A DNA stretch of 64,000 bases from Spinellus fusiger (taxonomy: Eukaryota; Mucoromycota; Mucoromycetes; Mucorales; Phycomycetaceae): the NCBI GenBank assembly GCA_025094145.1, contig JALLLS010000051.1, forward strand, positions 124,001 through 188,000, written 5' to 3'. A program made the translations under genes and the position numbers. Below, piece after piece: positions 36,146-47,914 of the stretch. The notes beneath the pieces are model-generated. The model worked only from the letters and a program-made list of their open reading frames with translations, was not told the DNA's origin and did not search any database. How positions within the stretch are numbered: the stretch's first letter is position 1; every line of letters starts with the position of its first letter.

Positions 36146-38245
36146 TATATTTAACAAATGTTACGCCCCTTAAAATTGTTGTATACGCTTTTATACTCAG
36201 ATATACACTTTATTCATAGATTATTAGTACACTATTAGCAAAAAACTGGTGCAAAAACAAAGTAAAGATTGACCGATAAATAAGTTTAAAAATGAGACTA
36301 TAGAATTAGTAAAAAGACAGTGAATATTTCTTTATTTAACTTATATATAAATAAAACAAGAGTAAGAGGGAAAATTGAAAGAAATAAGTTGGTATATTTT
36401 ATGGAATAATATATTAAGATCTACAAAAGTACTATGGGTAGTACAGTTATCATTGCACAGGAAATCATGAATAAAAAAAAACAAAGCATAGTGGCCAAAT
36501 CAAGACTCAACAAGAGTTGCCAGACTACTTCTTCTGTACCGAGGGCCTGTGTTAGGTTGATCTGTATATCTAAAATAAAAACAAAGGCCAGTTAATATAA
36601 TAACGTAATAGGTGTCTTTACCTTCCACTTGGAGCCTATATTGCTCAATCGTGGTTTGCTAGTTCACTGAGAATAAAGCCTTTTTATTATTAATATTATT
36701 CTTGCAAACAACTACAAGTTATAGTCTTGTTTGCTAGTTCTACTTCAGTGACATTACCAAAGTACTACTTGTCATTGATTAATAGACAAATTGCTACTAA
36801 TAAACAGACATCTTCTAGGACATCCAGGCAGGCAAGGTAGTCAAACTGCCCTATCTCACACTCCTTTTTATGTCACGTAAATTATTTCTCTTAGTTCTTA
36901 GTGTTTGAATTATCTTTTTGTTTCAGAAGAATGAGGTTTATTGACTCGGTATTCAATTATTATAAGACATCCTGCGAATAATACTAAACTTGAGGAATGT
37001 ATTTTACTACTGAAGTTGACCTATGATTTTAATACTGTTTTGATCAAAAGTCTACTTAATAAACATCTTTAGTTATCTTTACACTAAAAGAGAGGTCGAC
37101 TTTTTCAATATTTGTTATATTTGTCGTAAACATAAGACAGATTTCATTTTAATAATGAGACACCTTTTATAGGCTTTATTGGACAAAGATTTGTGAAAAC
37201 AGTGTAGTATTTTTTTTAATAATAGTAATAGTAATAACACTAATAACAACACTAATAATAATTATACTCAAGTAATGATCCTACAACAAATATGTCTTTA
37301 TTTCACATGACATTGGCCCCAGGGCTTGGGTTACGGTAAATGATTCTCTGTGTTTATCTAATTATCCGTTTTAGTGGTCTTGAAATTGCTCTATACCAAT
37401 GACTTTCATATGCTTTTTATTTATTTTTATTCTTGAGATGTGTATCCCTGAAATAGAGAACTAAGGAAAAAAAAATCTGTTTTCATAGCCTTTATTTATT
37501 TATTTGTGTTTAGTACTACGCAACCTTTGTAAAAATTTTGTTTAGTTCTATGATTTCTAGCATGATTCAATTTATGAATACTCTTAATCTCGGAGTGTGT
37601 GCATCTAGATATTCTTAATGGGTACCTGTCTAAAATTAAGGAGTTTTGGTCCAATATTTATCTCCACCAGATGTCTTACAATGCCCAATACTACTAAAGC
37701 TCACTAAAGAAAGATATGTTTATTTCTTCTTGTACTGATGAATTTTGATCTCTTAAACATATACATCACAATAAGCAATAAGATTGAGAGTTTATGTGTG
37801 TAAACTTTATTATTATTATTATTATAATAATAATAATAAAAAGTAGCCAAGATATAAACAAACAAACAAACAATTTCAAGGAACAAGTAAAGTAAACAAG
37901 AATCAAGCTATAGGCTGCCTTAGTTTAAGCAGGAGATTATGGTGAGGAGAGAGGTTTAAAATGCCCTTCTGATCTCCAGGTTATTCTATAAGCTTTCAAT
38001 GCCTTGTTAAACTCTATTGCATAGAGTGATGCTTTTCTTGTTTATAACACTTTAATATACCAAAATAGAATCATGATAAGTTATTCACAAAAGTTCTGTT
38101 CCTATGAAATATAAATTATCCTAAAGACATCAGTCATTAAGTCAAAACTCATTTCAAAGACCCATAGCAGTGCTACTTCACTACATTGGTAAAAGAGAAT
38201 ATAAATATGTAAATGCCAGGGTTATGATCTTTAATGAAATGAAGT
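36146..38245. other. Intergenic, AT-rich
   Basis: No gene was recognised. A palindromic TTA/TAA microsatellite lies at 37807-37839. The right end should include the 3' UTR of the START-domain gene. Confidence 0.5.
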
Positions 38246-39264
38246 CTAAGCCTTTGAAATAGTAATAGAAACAGGACCATTGATGTTTTTGACTACTATC
38301 AGTTTGTTTTTTCTATCAGCAGGTAATATTTCGTGTGTTGCAGATCCATTAATAGACACTTTAACGCCATTTGGATACATCTTGTTGGAAGCAATATATC
38401 TGACTTCACCTTGACCTTCAAACTCTGATACCAAAGTACGTTTGAGGTGATCAAAACTCTCAGACTTGAACTTGGCAGTGGCACTCTCATTGATAGGGGG
38501 AAATCCATAGCTATTGATGTAATCAATCACCTTTCCAGCACACAGAGGCACCTGGATTTGAATAGCCTTAAGTAAGGCAGAGGGAATAGAGCCAGCAAGA
38601 TCTACTTGTGTAATATAGGTGATAGCAACACCTTCTGGTACTCTGTATAACCTCCATCCAGAGATAATCAGATTACCACGCACACAGCCAGAGACAGGAG
38701 GTGTCATAGAATCTTCAACAGAAGAAATCACAACATTGCATTCATCTTCACCGATGTCGCGTATGGTTGCAACTGAGAAGTCTCTTGGGCTATTTGTACA
38801 ATGGATTAAGATATTAGAGACCTTGAAAAAGAAACACACTCCACACATGCATGTCCCTATTTACCTAACGGGCCATGGTGCCTTGAGCTTGACCCAGGTC
38901 AATGACTCCGTCGAGGAAAACCATTCTTTTGTATCAGAGACATCATAACGATCATCCCCTGAACCACAAATGTAAGTATCGATGCTATTCTACATAGTCG
39001 GCTATACTACTTACAAATCTTTCTACATCCAGGATCCAACGCAACTGAAGCGACATTTCTTGGAGTGAACTCATCTCCCTTGAGTGTCACTTCACCACGT
39101 ACCATGGGGAGTGGACTTCCCTCCACAGCCTTTGTGTACAGTTTCACACCGTCCTTTTGTGTTGAAAGTTCCCATCCCTCCAAAGTAGCAGCCATAGCCT
39201 TGAATTTATTCAAAGCAGTACGATTGTGGGCGGCATGGCGGTGGCTGGCTTCAGGAATAGTCAT
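38246..39264 (-). CDS. START-domain lipid-binding protein
   Basis: Three exons (39264-39015, 38958-38865, 38789-38246; introns 56 and 75 bp) give 295 aa, which is almost entirely one START domain. It starts with an amphipathic helix (ALNKFKAMAATLEGWELSTQ). KDGVKLYTKAVEGSPLPMVRG, WDDRYDVSDTKEW and GWRLYRVPEGVAITYITQVD follow, all typical START core strands. It ends with helix residues IPSALLKAIQIQVP and a short tail. No signal peptide or membrane helix is seen, so it is probably a soluble carrier of a lipid such as a phospholipid or sterol; the ligand cannot be read from sequence. The start at 39264 is preferred over an in-frame ATG at 39309 because a TATA box lies just upstream of the latter. 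Confidence 0.87.
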
Positions 39265-39320
39265 TGTAAAGTCCAAATAGATTATAGTATGAGTATTCTT
39301 TAAAAGCAATTGACCTGGCT

Positions 39321-39329
39321 GCTTTTATA
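39321..39329 (-). promoter_or_regulatory. Putative TATA box of the START-domain gene
   Basis: The minus strand reads TATAAAAGC 57-65 bp upstream of the chosen ATG (39264). It is only 12-20 bp from the alternative ATG at 39309, which would leave no room for a transcription start before that codon. Confidence 0.5.
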
Positions 39330-42084
39330 TTGTTGGTCGTTGGCCTGTGTAACGAGCTCGTAGCTTAATGTGTTTGTCATGATGAGCACTTGAAGATAGG
39401 GAGTAGGAATACCAAGTGACTGAGATATAATTCATCTTTATTCATACCAGGCAAGAGCGGTTGACATATGAAATTTCCACACGTGAATGCAAATTCTTCA
39501 TTTTTTAATGGTTGGCAAATCAGTATACATGACAATCCTTGATTATGATGTATCCATTCAACATGTTCTCAGTTGGTTGACTATTTATTCTATTATCTAT
39601 TAATGAATAAACTGTATAGAACATACTACCTTTAGATATTCTGTTTTCTATTGTCGACAAAGTATTTCATTCTATCCAAGCTGTTTAGATTGTATAGTAT
39701 CCTATACTAGACAGGAAAAGATATTCAATAATGTAGGTAAAAATAGAGTAGACATGGAGATACACTATATAACTTTATTGTTTTTGCTATTAAGAACAAC
39801 TATTGGTCTTCTTACTAGAATAAAAGGGGTGCACTTTTAAACATCAACATAATCTTACTTTTCCGTGCCAATAATAAAGGAGAGTTTATATAGGAGAGAT
39901 GGGGGCTCAAGAAGCAAAGAAAAAGTTTGGTCATCAAGGAAGATGGGGTATATTCTTTATTAGCAAAACATACAACTAAAAAAAACAAATAAGCAACAGG
40001 TGATAAACTGGGGGAATTCTTCTCAAAAGTGTCTGTCACTAGATCAATGTTTCTCAATTCAAGTACTTGATGGGATCCTTGGACTCTACATGAGTATATA
40101 TCGTGTAACTATAGGTTGTTGACATTCTACTGCTACTCACTGAGGCAGTGTATTATTACAATCCGTCAAACCCAAGAAGATGGGATGCAGTATTGAATAC
40201 ATGTGTCAAAAAAGACTCGTGTTTCTATAAGGAGTACATAGTATCTGCTGCATCTATCAACCTTTTCTTTTTTATTTAGTATTTTGCTTCTGTCATGTCT
40301 ATACTACCTATTGACAGCATAGCTATTTATTCCTGTAATGGAAAGCACCTGTCTTCCTTTATTATTTATACTTGTACATACAGAACTACTAGAAATCAAG
40401 CACCAAGAAAGTGCTTTTAATGATATTTTCTTTCTTGAAAAATATGGAGCTCAAAGGATATAGGATTGTCTCTCTCTACTAGCTCCTTACCTTTTTCATG
40501 ATACCATAATATATATTAAAGTTTCTCTCCTTTCAATAGACCAGCACGTCGATCAATGGGTTGCACTTGATTTAGCAATTGTTAATATTCAACTTTGATT
40601 TCATTTGTAGTTGCTCGAGACACTGTTATTACCTTTCTTCTTTTAATAGTTACAGTAGCAAAGGATAGGCCCTTGCAGATACGATTAATTTTGTTTTGCT
40701 TATTGGAGAGGTTATTATTATTATTATTATTATCAGTGATATTACTACTAATACTACTACTACTACCACTGTTATTATCCTTAGCCTGTTTCCTTACAAA
40801 TCTTACTGTACTAAAAGTCCCACTGGTTTCATACTAGAAAGCACCAGTGACTGCTTTATAAATGATAACACTTAGTCTTTAGATCTATTCAGAATATAAA
40901 TAATGTCCACAGTGATTCAAGTACAGGTTTCTTGAGAGTTGCATAGAGTTCTGTCCTGATGCTTGTGTTTACGTCTGTATCGATGTCTTGCTTGGGGTTC
41001 ACTTATGAATTTAGATCTCAACTAAACGTCTACTTTAATATCAGTTTATTCTAGACTCAGGGGAGTTTTCTTCAAAGACGGAGTGGAGGTTCCAGATGAA
41101 TATGTGACACCATTATTACTGTCATAATTCTATAGCCTGTTAGTGAGCTACATTGGTTAATGGCACCCACTATTCATAGCATAGAAACGATAAATTAGTT
41201 CAATTCAATTTTAAATATTTATGGTATTGACTGTTTCTATTATACTGGCCATAAAAAGTCAGTACATTCAATTTAGGTATTGTAAAGTAAAGTATCAACG
41301 GTATACATATATTCGTGTGTGTAGCATTTATAAGGTTTGGGACAGTTGTGATGACAGACAGGGTAAATGTCAAGTATTCTTATTTTATATATTTTATATA
41401 TTTCAAATAGAAAAGATGCTGAACAAAATCAGAAAAGATATATCATTCGTTAGTGACTTAATTTAATGAAAGCAATCACTCAATTGGCATTGCTAATAAC
41501 AATAAAAAGCCTTTTACACAATGAGAATAGAGTTGATACTAGAGGCAGGTATGTACTGGTAGTACTCTAATTTTCTTAAACCGGCAGTAATATCTATATC
41601 TATATCTACAGCTTTCTTAATGGTTTCTTCCTAGCAGTGCATTGTAATTATCTTCTCAAAAGTTACATGTCTTCAAACATCCTTTAGTACCAACCCTACA
41701 CATTTATTCGTTTGCTGGGACTATAATATGTTCTATCACGCAAGGAAGAGAATAGCTGGTTTATAATGATGTAGCTAATACAACCTTCAATAGAAAGTAT
41801 AAGGCTAGAATTTAATCAGTATTAGTTTTATAAAATATCTTATATACTATACAATATTATTTGTTGATTTATACTTTTAATTGTTGGTTATTATTATTAA
41901 TTACTTTGGATGATAGTGAATCCCAAAGTATCTCGGAACTTATGTAGTTCAAAGTCTTTTTTTATTTTTTATTTTTTATTCTTTTTTAAGTAAAAATGTT
42001 ACTTGTGCACTGGGCCTGATATATGTTCTACAAGTGCCTTTGGAAACTCAAGAATATACATACAAACACTTTAAACACAAAGAA
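39330..42084. other. Intergenic, no supportable gene
   Basis: It holds compound microsatellites (TTA then TAC units, 40722-40770) and a T-rich stretch with ATTTTTT units at about 41957-41992. Short frames at 39815-40057, 40595-40837 and 41221-41466 show no recognised domain; the second is partly microsatellite. Confidence 0.5.
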
Positions 42085-42420
42085 TATTCAAAGTAACTCG
42101 GACAATCCTGGGAATATATGTAGCAACTACACTAGCAGCTTCTGGCTTTGCTAAATGGGTTAAGAATGGGTGGTAGAGGAGAGATCAAAAGAGAAGTGAG
42201 GATACAGCGTCTGTTGCTGAAGGAGTCTTTGCACTCTATAGCAGTGTTGGCATTCCCACTCAACACACCCATCAGCAGCCTCAATGAGCAAGCTACCAGC
42301 TGATGGCTCTACCTTAAAATCTCGAGTAGACGTGGCTCAATCAATGGCTTGCCACAGTGTTAACAGACTGGGCCAAAGATCTTGCCATTGAATAAAAGAC
42401 TCAATTGTACACAGCAAGTT
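42085..42420 (-). mobile_element. Second copy of the relic at 31655-31990
   Basis: Begins CTCGGACAATCCTGGGAATA and matches the 31.6-kb relic over ~335 bp with scattered changes. The minus-strand frame that is mostly open at 31.6 kb has several stops here, so this copy is more decayed. It lies next to the 3' end of a LINE, but there is no proof that they are one element. Confidence 0.55.
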
Positions 42421-42633
42421 TGGAGCAAATATATTTTTCTTTTTGTATAAGACACTTTTTTATTAAGCATCTTTTTACGCAGCCACACATCGCACTGAGA
42501 GGTCTGACTGGGAAAAACATAATGGACATAAGTCACTTGCAGAAAATGAGAAAAGGAAAGAAAACAGAACTAGCTAAAAGGAAACAAAAAAGAAAAAATA
42601 AGAGAAACAGATAGAAAGGTAAACTTATCTAGA

Positions 42634-43543
42634 CTATGACATGTCTTTGTTTTCGTGGATGAGGGTGGTAAGGAAGGATCGAGCACGTTCAGAGATGGTG
42701 GAGGTGATGAAAGGAGAGTTGTGGAAGTGGCTGACCCAGTAACCATGCCAAATTGCCTGTAGAATTGCTCCATAGACTTGATCACCAGTCAGAGGTCCAT
42801 TGGGAGGGAGAGAAAAGAAATGTAAGTGCTGGATGATTGCTGCCCAAGAAGGAGTGTAAATGTTGAGCCAATAGGGCAAAACGGACATCCAGACAGTCCA
42901 TACCCTTGGACAAGTCACCAAGAAATGGTCAGGGCCATGCCGAGGAAGAAGCCAACGAGACTGGAGGGATGCTTGTTGAGTGGACGGATCCAACACACCA
43001 AAACCACTACAGTGACGAGGGAAGCGGAAACGGGTAAGGACAGACTGAAGGTATTGGGGATGAACTCGTTCATAGGCTTTTTCTTGGTCCAGAAGGACAC
43101 CAATGGTAGGGGAATGAGAGGAAGCTGCGTGCTCCATTGCTAACTTGATCATTAGACCATTGTCAGCAATGAAGCGAGAAGGAAGGAAGCCAGTTTGGTA
43201 GGGATTAATGAGAGTCTTTGCTACCCAGACCATTCTCGAGTTCAGCATCCGTGTAAACACTTTAGCATCACAATTGATTAGGGAAAGGAGGCGCTGGTTG
43301 CAGAGGAGAGAGGGAAACAATACCACAACGGTATGTCCATAGGGAAGCGTGGGCGCGGAATTGTTGGTGAAGGAGAGTGGCGAGTTGAGGTGATGTGACA
43401 TATGTTTCTTGTAATGCAATGATGTCGAATGAGGATTGTCGAAGGAAGGAAATAAAGTCTGAACGACGAGAAGGACTGGATGATTTGATCAAGCTATTGC
43501 AGTTGATGCTGGCAATGCTGACAGAAAGAGAAAGGGCCGACAT
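42634..43543 (-). pseudogene. LINE ORF2 remnant: endonuclease start, RT fragment, C-terminus
   Basis: Residues from 43543 resemble the start of an APE-type endonuclease (IASINCNSL, FDIIALQET). A frame change near 43300-43400 then leads to RT motifs LINCDAKVFTRMLNSRM, QTGFLPSRFI and GVLLDQEKAYERV. The catalytic YADD box, the rest of the RT and most of the endonuclease are absent. The frame then continues into C-terminal sequence with a likely zinc motif (HFLVTCPRVWTVW). An intact ORF2 would nick the target and copy the element RNA; this one cannot. Confidence 0.8.
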
Positions 43544-43669
43544 CCTAGGATGTTAATGTTGTTGCTGGCAATGTTCCAGCAGAAGGAATGGCAGGGGTTG
43601 GAGCAGGCTTGGCCTGTACTCCAGGGATGTGGGTGGTGGGCTTGGTGGCAGCAGAGGAAGCAGACCTAG

Positions 43670-44800
43670 TCAATCTAGGCAAGACCTCCTTTGTCTTCTG
43701 CCTTTGGTGGCAGGGTTCTCCATCTGAGGTCGCTCCTCGACCTGGTTGACCTGTTCGGCCATGGTGTGATCATGGCCAGGAGAGAGCAACTCACTCTCTT
43801 CTTCTTCCACGGCTACTGCTGTTGCTGCTGTTGCCTCTTCATGTGCAAGACGCTCTTGTTCTTTGACCAGAACAAGGCGCTCTTCTTCTGCCTTGCGAGC
43901 CAGGCGCTCCAGCTCTTCTTTTTCAATGTCCATGGCATTGGGGTTAGACACTTTGCGGGGCTTGATGTTGCGAGCTGCAGCCCGGGGACAGTTGGCCTTG
44001 GTGTGGCCAGATTCTTGGCAGATCCAACAAACTCTCTTATTGGGTCTTACGGGACAGGTGTCCCGCTCATAGCCATCCTTGTGGCAATACCGGCACCACT
44101 TGGAGAGGGTGCTGGTGACTGCATGGAAGATATAATCTTCATTATACCAGGAGATGTTGTGTTTGAGATCATCAAACGTGATCTCATCCCCCTCGGAATC
44201 CTTGTAGGATGCAACGTCCAGAATGACGTGCCCAGTACCCGAGAATGTTTTATATTTGGCGTCATAGTAGACACCAATGTCCAAGACACGGCCATAATTG
44301 ACCATGCTATCTTTGATTCCCTCTACCAGCAACTGGTGCTCCAGAGGGGGGAGTCGGGTCAGGCTGACCTTGCGGACGTCAATCTTTGGGCCAAGTGCAG
44401 GGGTGGCATGTACCACAACATTGGCTACTTTAAAGAAGAGGCCTTCTTCTACTGCCCTCTTCTGGCTTTCCAGATCTCCCACTGGAAATGTCACTTTGTA
44501 GATGGTCTTGCCACCTTCACACTGCATGGCAACGCACAATCTTCTCGAGTACTGTTCATAGACAGCCTCGAACACCTGCATGGTGGTAGGTGTGAATGAC
44601 AACACGTCAAACAACACCATCCCGGGAAACACTGAACTACGCCACACCTTTGTGTGGATGACCTTTCTGCCACTGGTACTGACAGTTTGGTTAGGTTGGT
44701 CGCTGTTGTTGGCGCGTTGGGCCCAACTTAAGGCAGGGGTAGAGGTGGTGCCAATAGGCGGTGGTGTGGTATCGGGAAGAGCTATGGAACAAATTCACTA
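43670..44800 (-). pseudogene. LINE ORF1 (zinc-knuckle protein), 5' end missing
   Basis: The frame is open from the transposon border (about 44800) to TGA at 43670-43672, roughly 375 codons, without an early ATG; the first internal ATG is at 44647. The middle holds two CCHC knuckles: CRYCHKDGYERDTC, where the His position is Tyr, and the intact CWICQESGHTKANC. A Glu/Arg-rich coiled-coil-like tail follows (EELERLARKAEEERLVLVKE). ORF1 proteins of this kind bind element RNA. The true start was probably cut off by the insertion at 44807. Confidence 0.78.
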
Positions 44801-45036
44801 CTGAGATACACACCCAAAGATTTTTGGGATATATAAGGAAATCTATGGAGAATAAGATCGCAATATATTTATGATTGGCTATAAAAGGAAGAAATGAAGC
44901 CTATATTTAAACTCAGTCATAGATATTCTTCTCTTAACATAATGTACTATCTATAGGTTCAAAGTAAGAGTGCATAACAATGTTGAAAGTGTGTTTATTA
45001 TAGGACACACACTGAATTGACTCTAGTGGTCATTGT

Positions 45037-47914
45037 CTAAAAGAGAGAGCCAAGCTTACTTACATTGAGCACAGTGCATTCATTCATTGACTGAATGTCA
45101 ACTGCCTCTACAACTACTACACCATCAAAAGCTACTACAGTTGTAGTGCTCAAGGGCAAGACAACATTGTTTCCAATGCTATCTTTTTGACCCAAGGAAA
45201 AATAGTGTGAGAGTTGGGGCTTTCTACAGCCGAGACCAGATGTTGTGGGTGAGTTTTGGCCAAAAGCAAGTTGTAAATTGTATGGCACAATAGCTATTAC
45301 ACTTTTCTTTCTGTCAATGGTAACGATCTTACCAAAGATGAGGGAAGCACCAGAAGAGAGCGAGAACAATCCAGCTATACCAACGACAATGCTTTTGGGA
45401 CTGCTGTTGTTATCTGCAAGCTCACGGGAGAGAACAAGAGGATGTATGTGCTGAAACAGCTTTACCTTGGCACCAGCAGTGAGGAGACCGCCATGACCAG
45501 ACACCTGCCAGTATCCACCTTGGAAGATATGCGTGGAAATGCATTTTTTCCCAAAGGAAATTGCAACATCACGGGAGGGCGATTGGCGGTTGGTGTGCAG
45601 TCTATGATCTCTGATGAACTTGTTATACTGCTCTCCTCTCTCAGTCTCATAGCGGATGGGAGATCCAAAACGCAAGATGTCTTGATGTAGATGACTGAGC
45701 AGATGCATTTTTAAAGTACTGCTAATGACTGTCTTCTTCACAGACTTCTTTAAGGCTGGCAGGGAATCATACTGGATGATTGCAGCAACCAACTCTTGCG
45801 TGCAATATCTCACCTTGTTCATGTAGATGTCCAGAGAGACATTGATTCTTTGTATATAAAGAATAGAGACGAGAGAACCAAGCTTCACAAAACAATCAAA
45901 GATTATTGCCTTTGAGTTGGTGATGGCAACGAGTCTTCTCTGGATCAAATCATACAAGATGATGGGCATCTGCTGCACAATGATCTTATAATCTCTTCCG
46001 AGATATGAGCCACACAGGCGGAATGGGGTGCGGTGCTTTCTCGAGAAAGCCTTCGAGCTGTAGTGAAAGAAGCTTTCTTCCAAGTGCTTCACTTCTTTCT
46101 CGGTGAAGAACGGCACCATGCTAATCACAAGATTCTTTGCAACACCAAGGAGGATGGTGTGCAAGATTTCTACTGGGCAATCCTTGAAGGGATCCCACGA
46201 CTGGAGAGACAGGAGGGCTTCACCACCAGTTAGCTTATAGCCAGTGCTGGGGCTACTTCTGAGGCTGGCATTGTTGGGGTTGTTGTTGCAGTGTTGGCAC
46301 ATCTCCACCAACTCTTCTATTCTTCTGGCAGGGGCACCATCCACTACTGCACTTCCGCTTTCATTCCTCCAGTAGCACTTTCTGCATGGTAGATTGGCAC
46401 TTGCACCAAGACTACATGCAATCGCCGCATGCATGGGATTGTCTGCCATGATGAAGTGAAGAACACCAACAACAAGGACAGATTCTCCAAACTCCACATC
46501 GAACATCTCAACGCCTCTCTCCAACATCTCCAAGTCCTTTACCAGCTCTGGAAGCATCTCCATTGCCGACGACTTTTTGCTGGTACAAAGAAAGAACATA
46601 TTCTCGATCTTGTTCTGCTCTTTAAGAGGCATTGCTGCAAGTGACATCACCCAACTCTCAAACTTATTCCACTTCTTGGTGGTATTTCCACTCGTGTCAT
46701 CCGAGAACAAGTTCAGAGGCACAATTTTCACTGGCATGAACTGTCTTTTGGGGTTGGTGGTGACTCTTTTGAGAGGGTGGTAGGTGGTGGAGTTGGTGTG
46801 GGAGTAGGTGGGAAATTGAATATCACCAACAGTGTCAAGAATGACAATGTTACTCTCAAAAGAGAAACCAGGTGCTTCTTCATAAGCTTCAGCCATCAAT
46901 CTACCACTTGATGTGAAGAAAGAGGCGAGCTTGTATGTTGTAGTTGTTGTTCCTTCACTGGAAGAGGCGCACACAATATCTCCAACCCAGAGATCAACAG
47001 AAGTGCTATTGATGGTGACAGTGACCATTGGATGCTAAAACAGCGGGTGAGTCTTCCACTTTCCACCTTGTTGGGGCAAAACACTTTGGTTGGGAGTTCT
47101 GTCTGGCAAGGCAGAGAGCATTGTTGTTTTGTGGCGGTTGGCGGTGAGGATCTTGAGATGCTCTGAAAGCATGTTCATAGAGAGCTTATTAGTGGTGGTG
47201 GTGGAACTTGGGGACTTGGTTCTTGGTTCTCTTGTCCAAGTTAAAGATCGTATCCAAGACAGGTGTCTGTTCTTGAGAATGATTAATCCAGGCATCTGCT
47301 CTTGAGGACTTGCAATCCAGGCATCTGCTCTTGAGGATTTGCGATCCAAGAATCTCTCATGTCCTGACACAAAGCCATGACTTTGTCTGCAAGTGCTTTT
47401 GAGAAACGACTCTCATTCTTAAAAAAGAACCGGTGTAAGATCATTTCTGATCTTGTTGCAAATGGGAAGATATCTTCCACAAAGGCAACTTCCTCAAAAA
47501 TGTTGCTGCCGTTGTTGTTGCTGAGTTCTTTTCCTCTGTCAGCCCAAAGAGGTTTCTCTCCGAGCACTTCATCAGCCTCAGTGATGACTTCCTGGGCATG
47601 GTTAGTTTTATTATTCTCTTTTACACGGAAGACTGTTGTCATTCCATAAACAGGTCTACGCATAATACTAATGAAGCATCATTAGCTTATTTCTTATTAT
47701 TTCACGTCTATTTCTATGATAAATACTTAGAAGACCCAGCCTTGGGGCTATTCAAGCCAGAGAATGAGCAACATTACTTTTAGAGTTGAGATTATCCTTA
47801 CATGTTGTGAGTAGCTACATGTGCTTTCATAATTTTCTTTTTTTGGAATGTCTTCTGGCAGATGGTGCAATTGAACGTTCTTTCTTTTTTAAAGTTGATG
47901 GTTGTGAAGGACAT
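45037..47914 (-). pseudogene. Plavaka/CMC-like transposase with N-terminal C2H2 finger, frame-broken
   Basis: Exon 1 (47914-47802) encodes a C2H2 finger (FNCTICQKTFQKKKIMKAHV...H). A 146-bp GT-AG intron joins it to exon 2 from 47655. That frame ends at about 47283 inside a 29-bp tandem repeat, resumes in another frame to a TAG at 47035-47037, then runs open for 663 codons to 45037. The large part has signatures of Plavaka-type (CACTA-related) transposases: LFSDDTSGNTTKKWNKF, MADNPMHAAI, CRKC, CPVEILHTILLG, RFGSPIRYETERGEQYN and HTNRQSPSRDVA. The enzyme would cut and move the element and its short relatives. Deleting one 29-bp unit would bring the two upstream frames together; the TAG remains unless it is an intron acceptor. 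Confidence 0.75.
47262..47348. repeat. Three 29-bp tandem repeats inside the transposase gene
   Basis: Units of 29 bp start at 47262, 47291 and 47320; the second and third (GGCATCTGCTCTTGAGGA...) differ by two bases and the first is more diverged. Since 29 is not a multiple of 3, each added or lost unit shifts the frame. Confidence 0.85.

Larger units (their letters stand above)
42430..44806 (-). mobile_element. Non-LTR retrotransposon (LINE), internally deleted and 5'-interrupted
   Basis: The minus strand carries ORF1 with zinc knuckles (43670-44800), then ORF2 pieces: an endonuclease start (43268-43543) and RT plus C-terminus (42634-43419). The RT core is largely missing: the sequence jumps from LLDQEKAYERVHP to the C-terminal zinc region. 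The 3' side has AATAAAAAAG-like sequence near 42460 (minus). The 5' side stops exactly where the DNA transposon at 44809 begins. Confidence 0.82.

Noticed and set aside
40595..40837. Hydrophobic 80-codon frame as a membrane protein
   Set aside because: Most of the Leu-rich part is translated TTA/CTA microsatellite.
43691..44599. 302-codon plus-strand frame as a gene
   Set aside because: It is the shadow of LINE ORF1 on the other strand, which has zinc knuckles and coding character.
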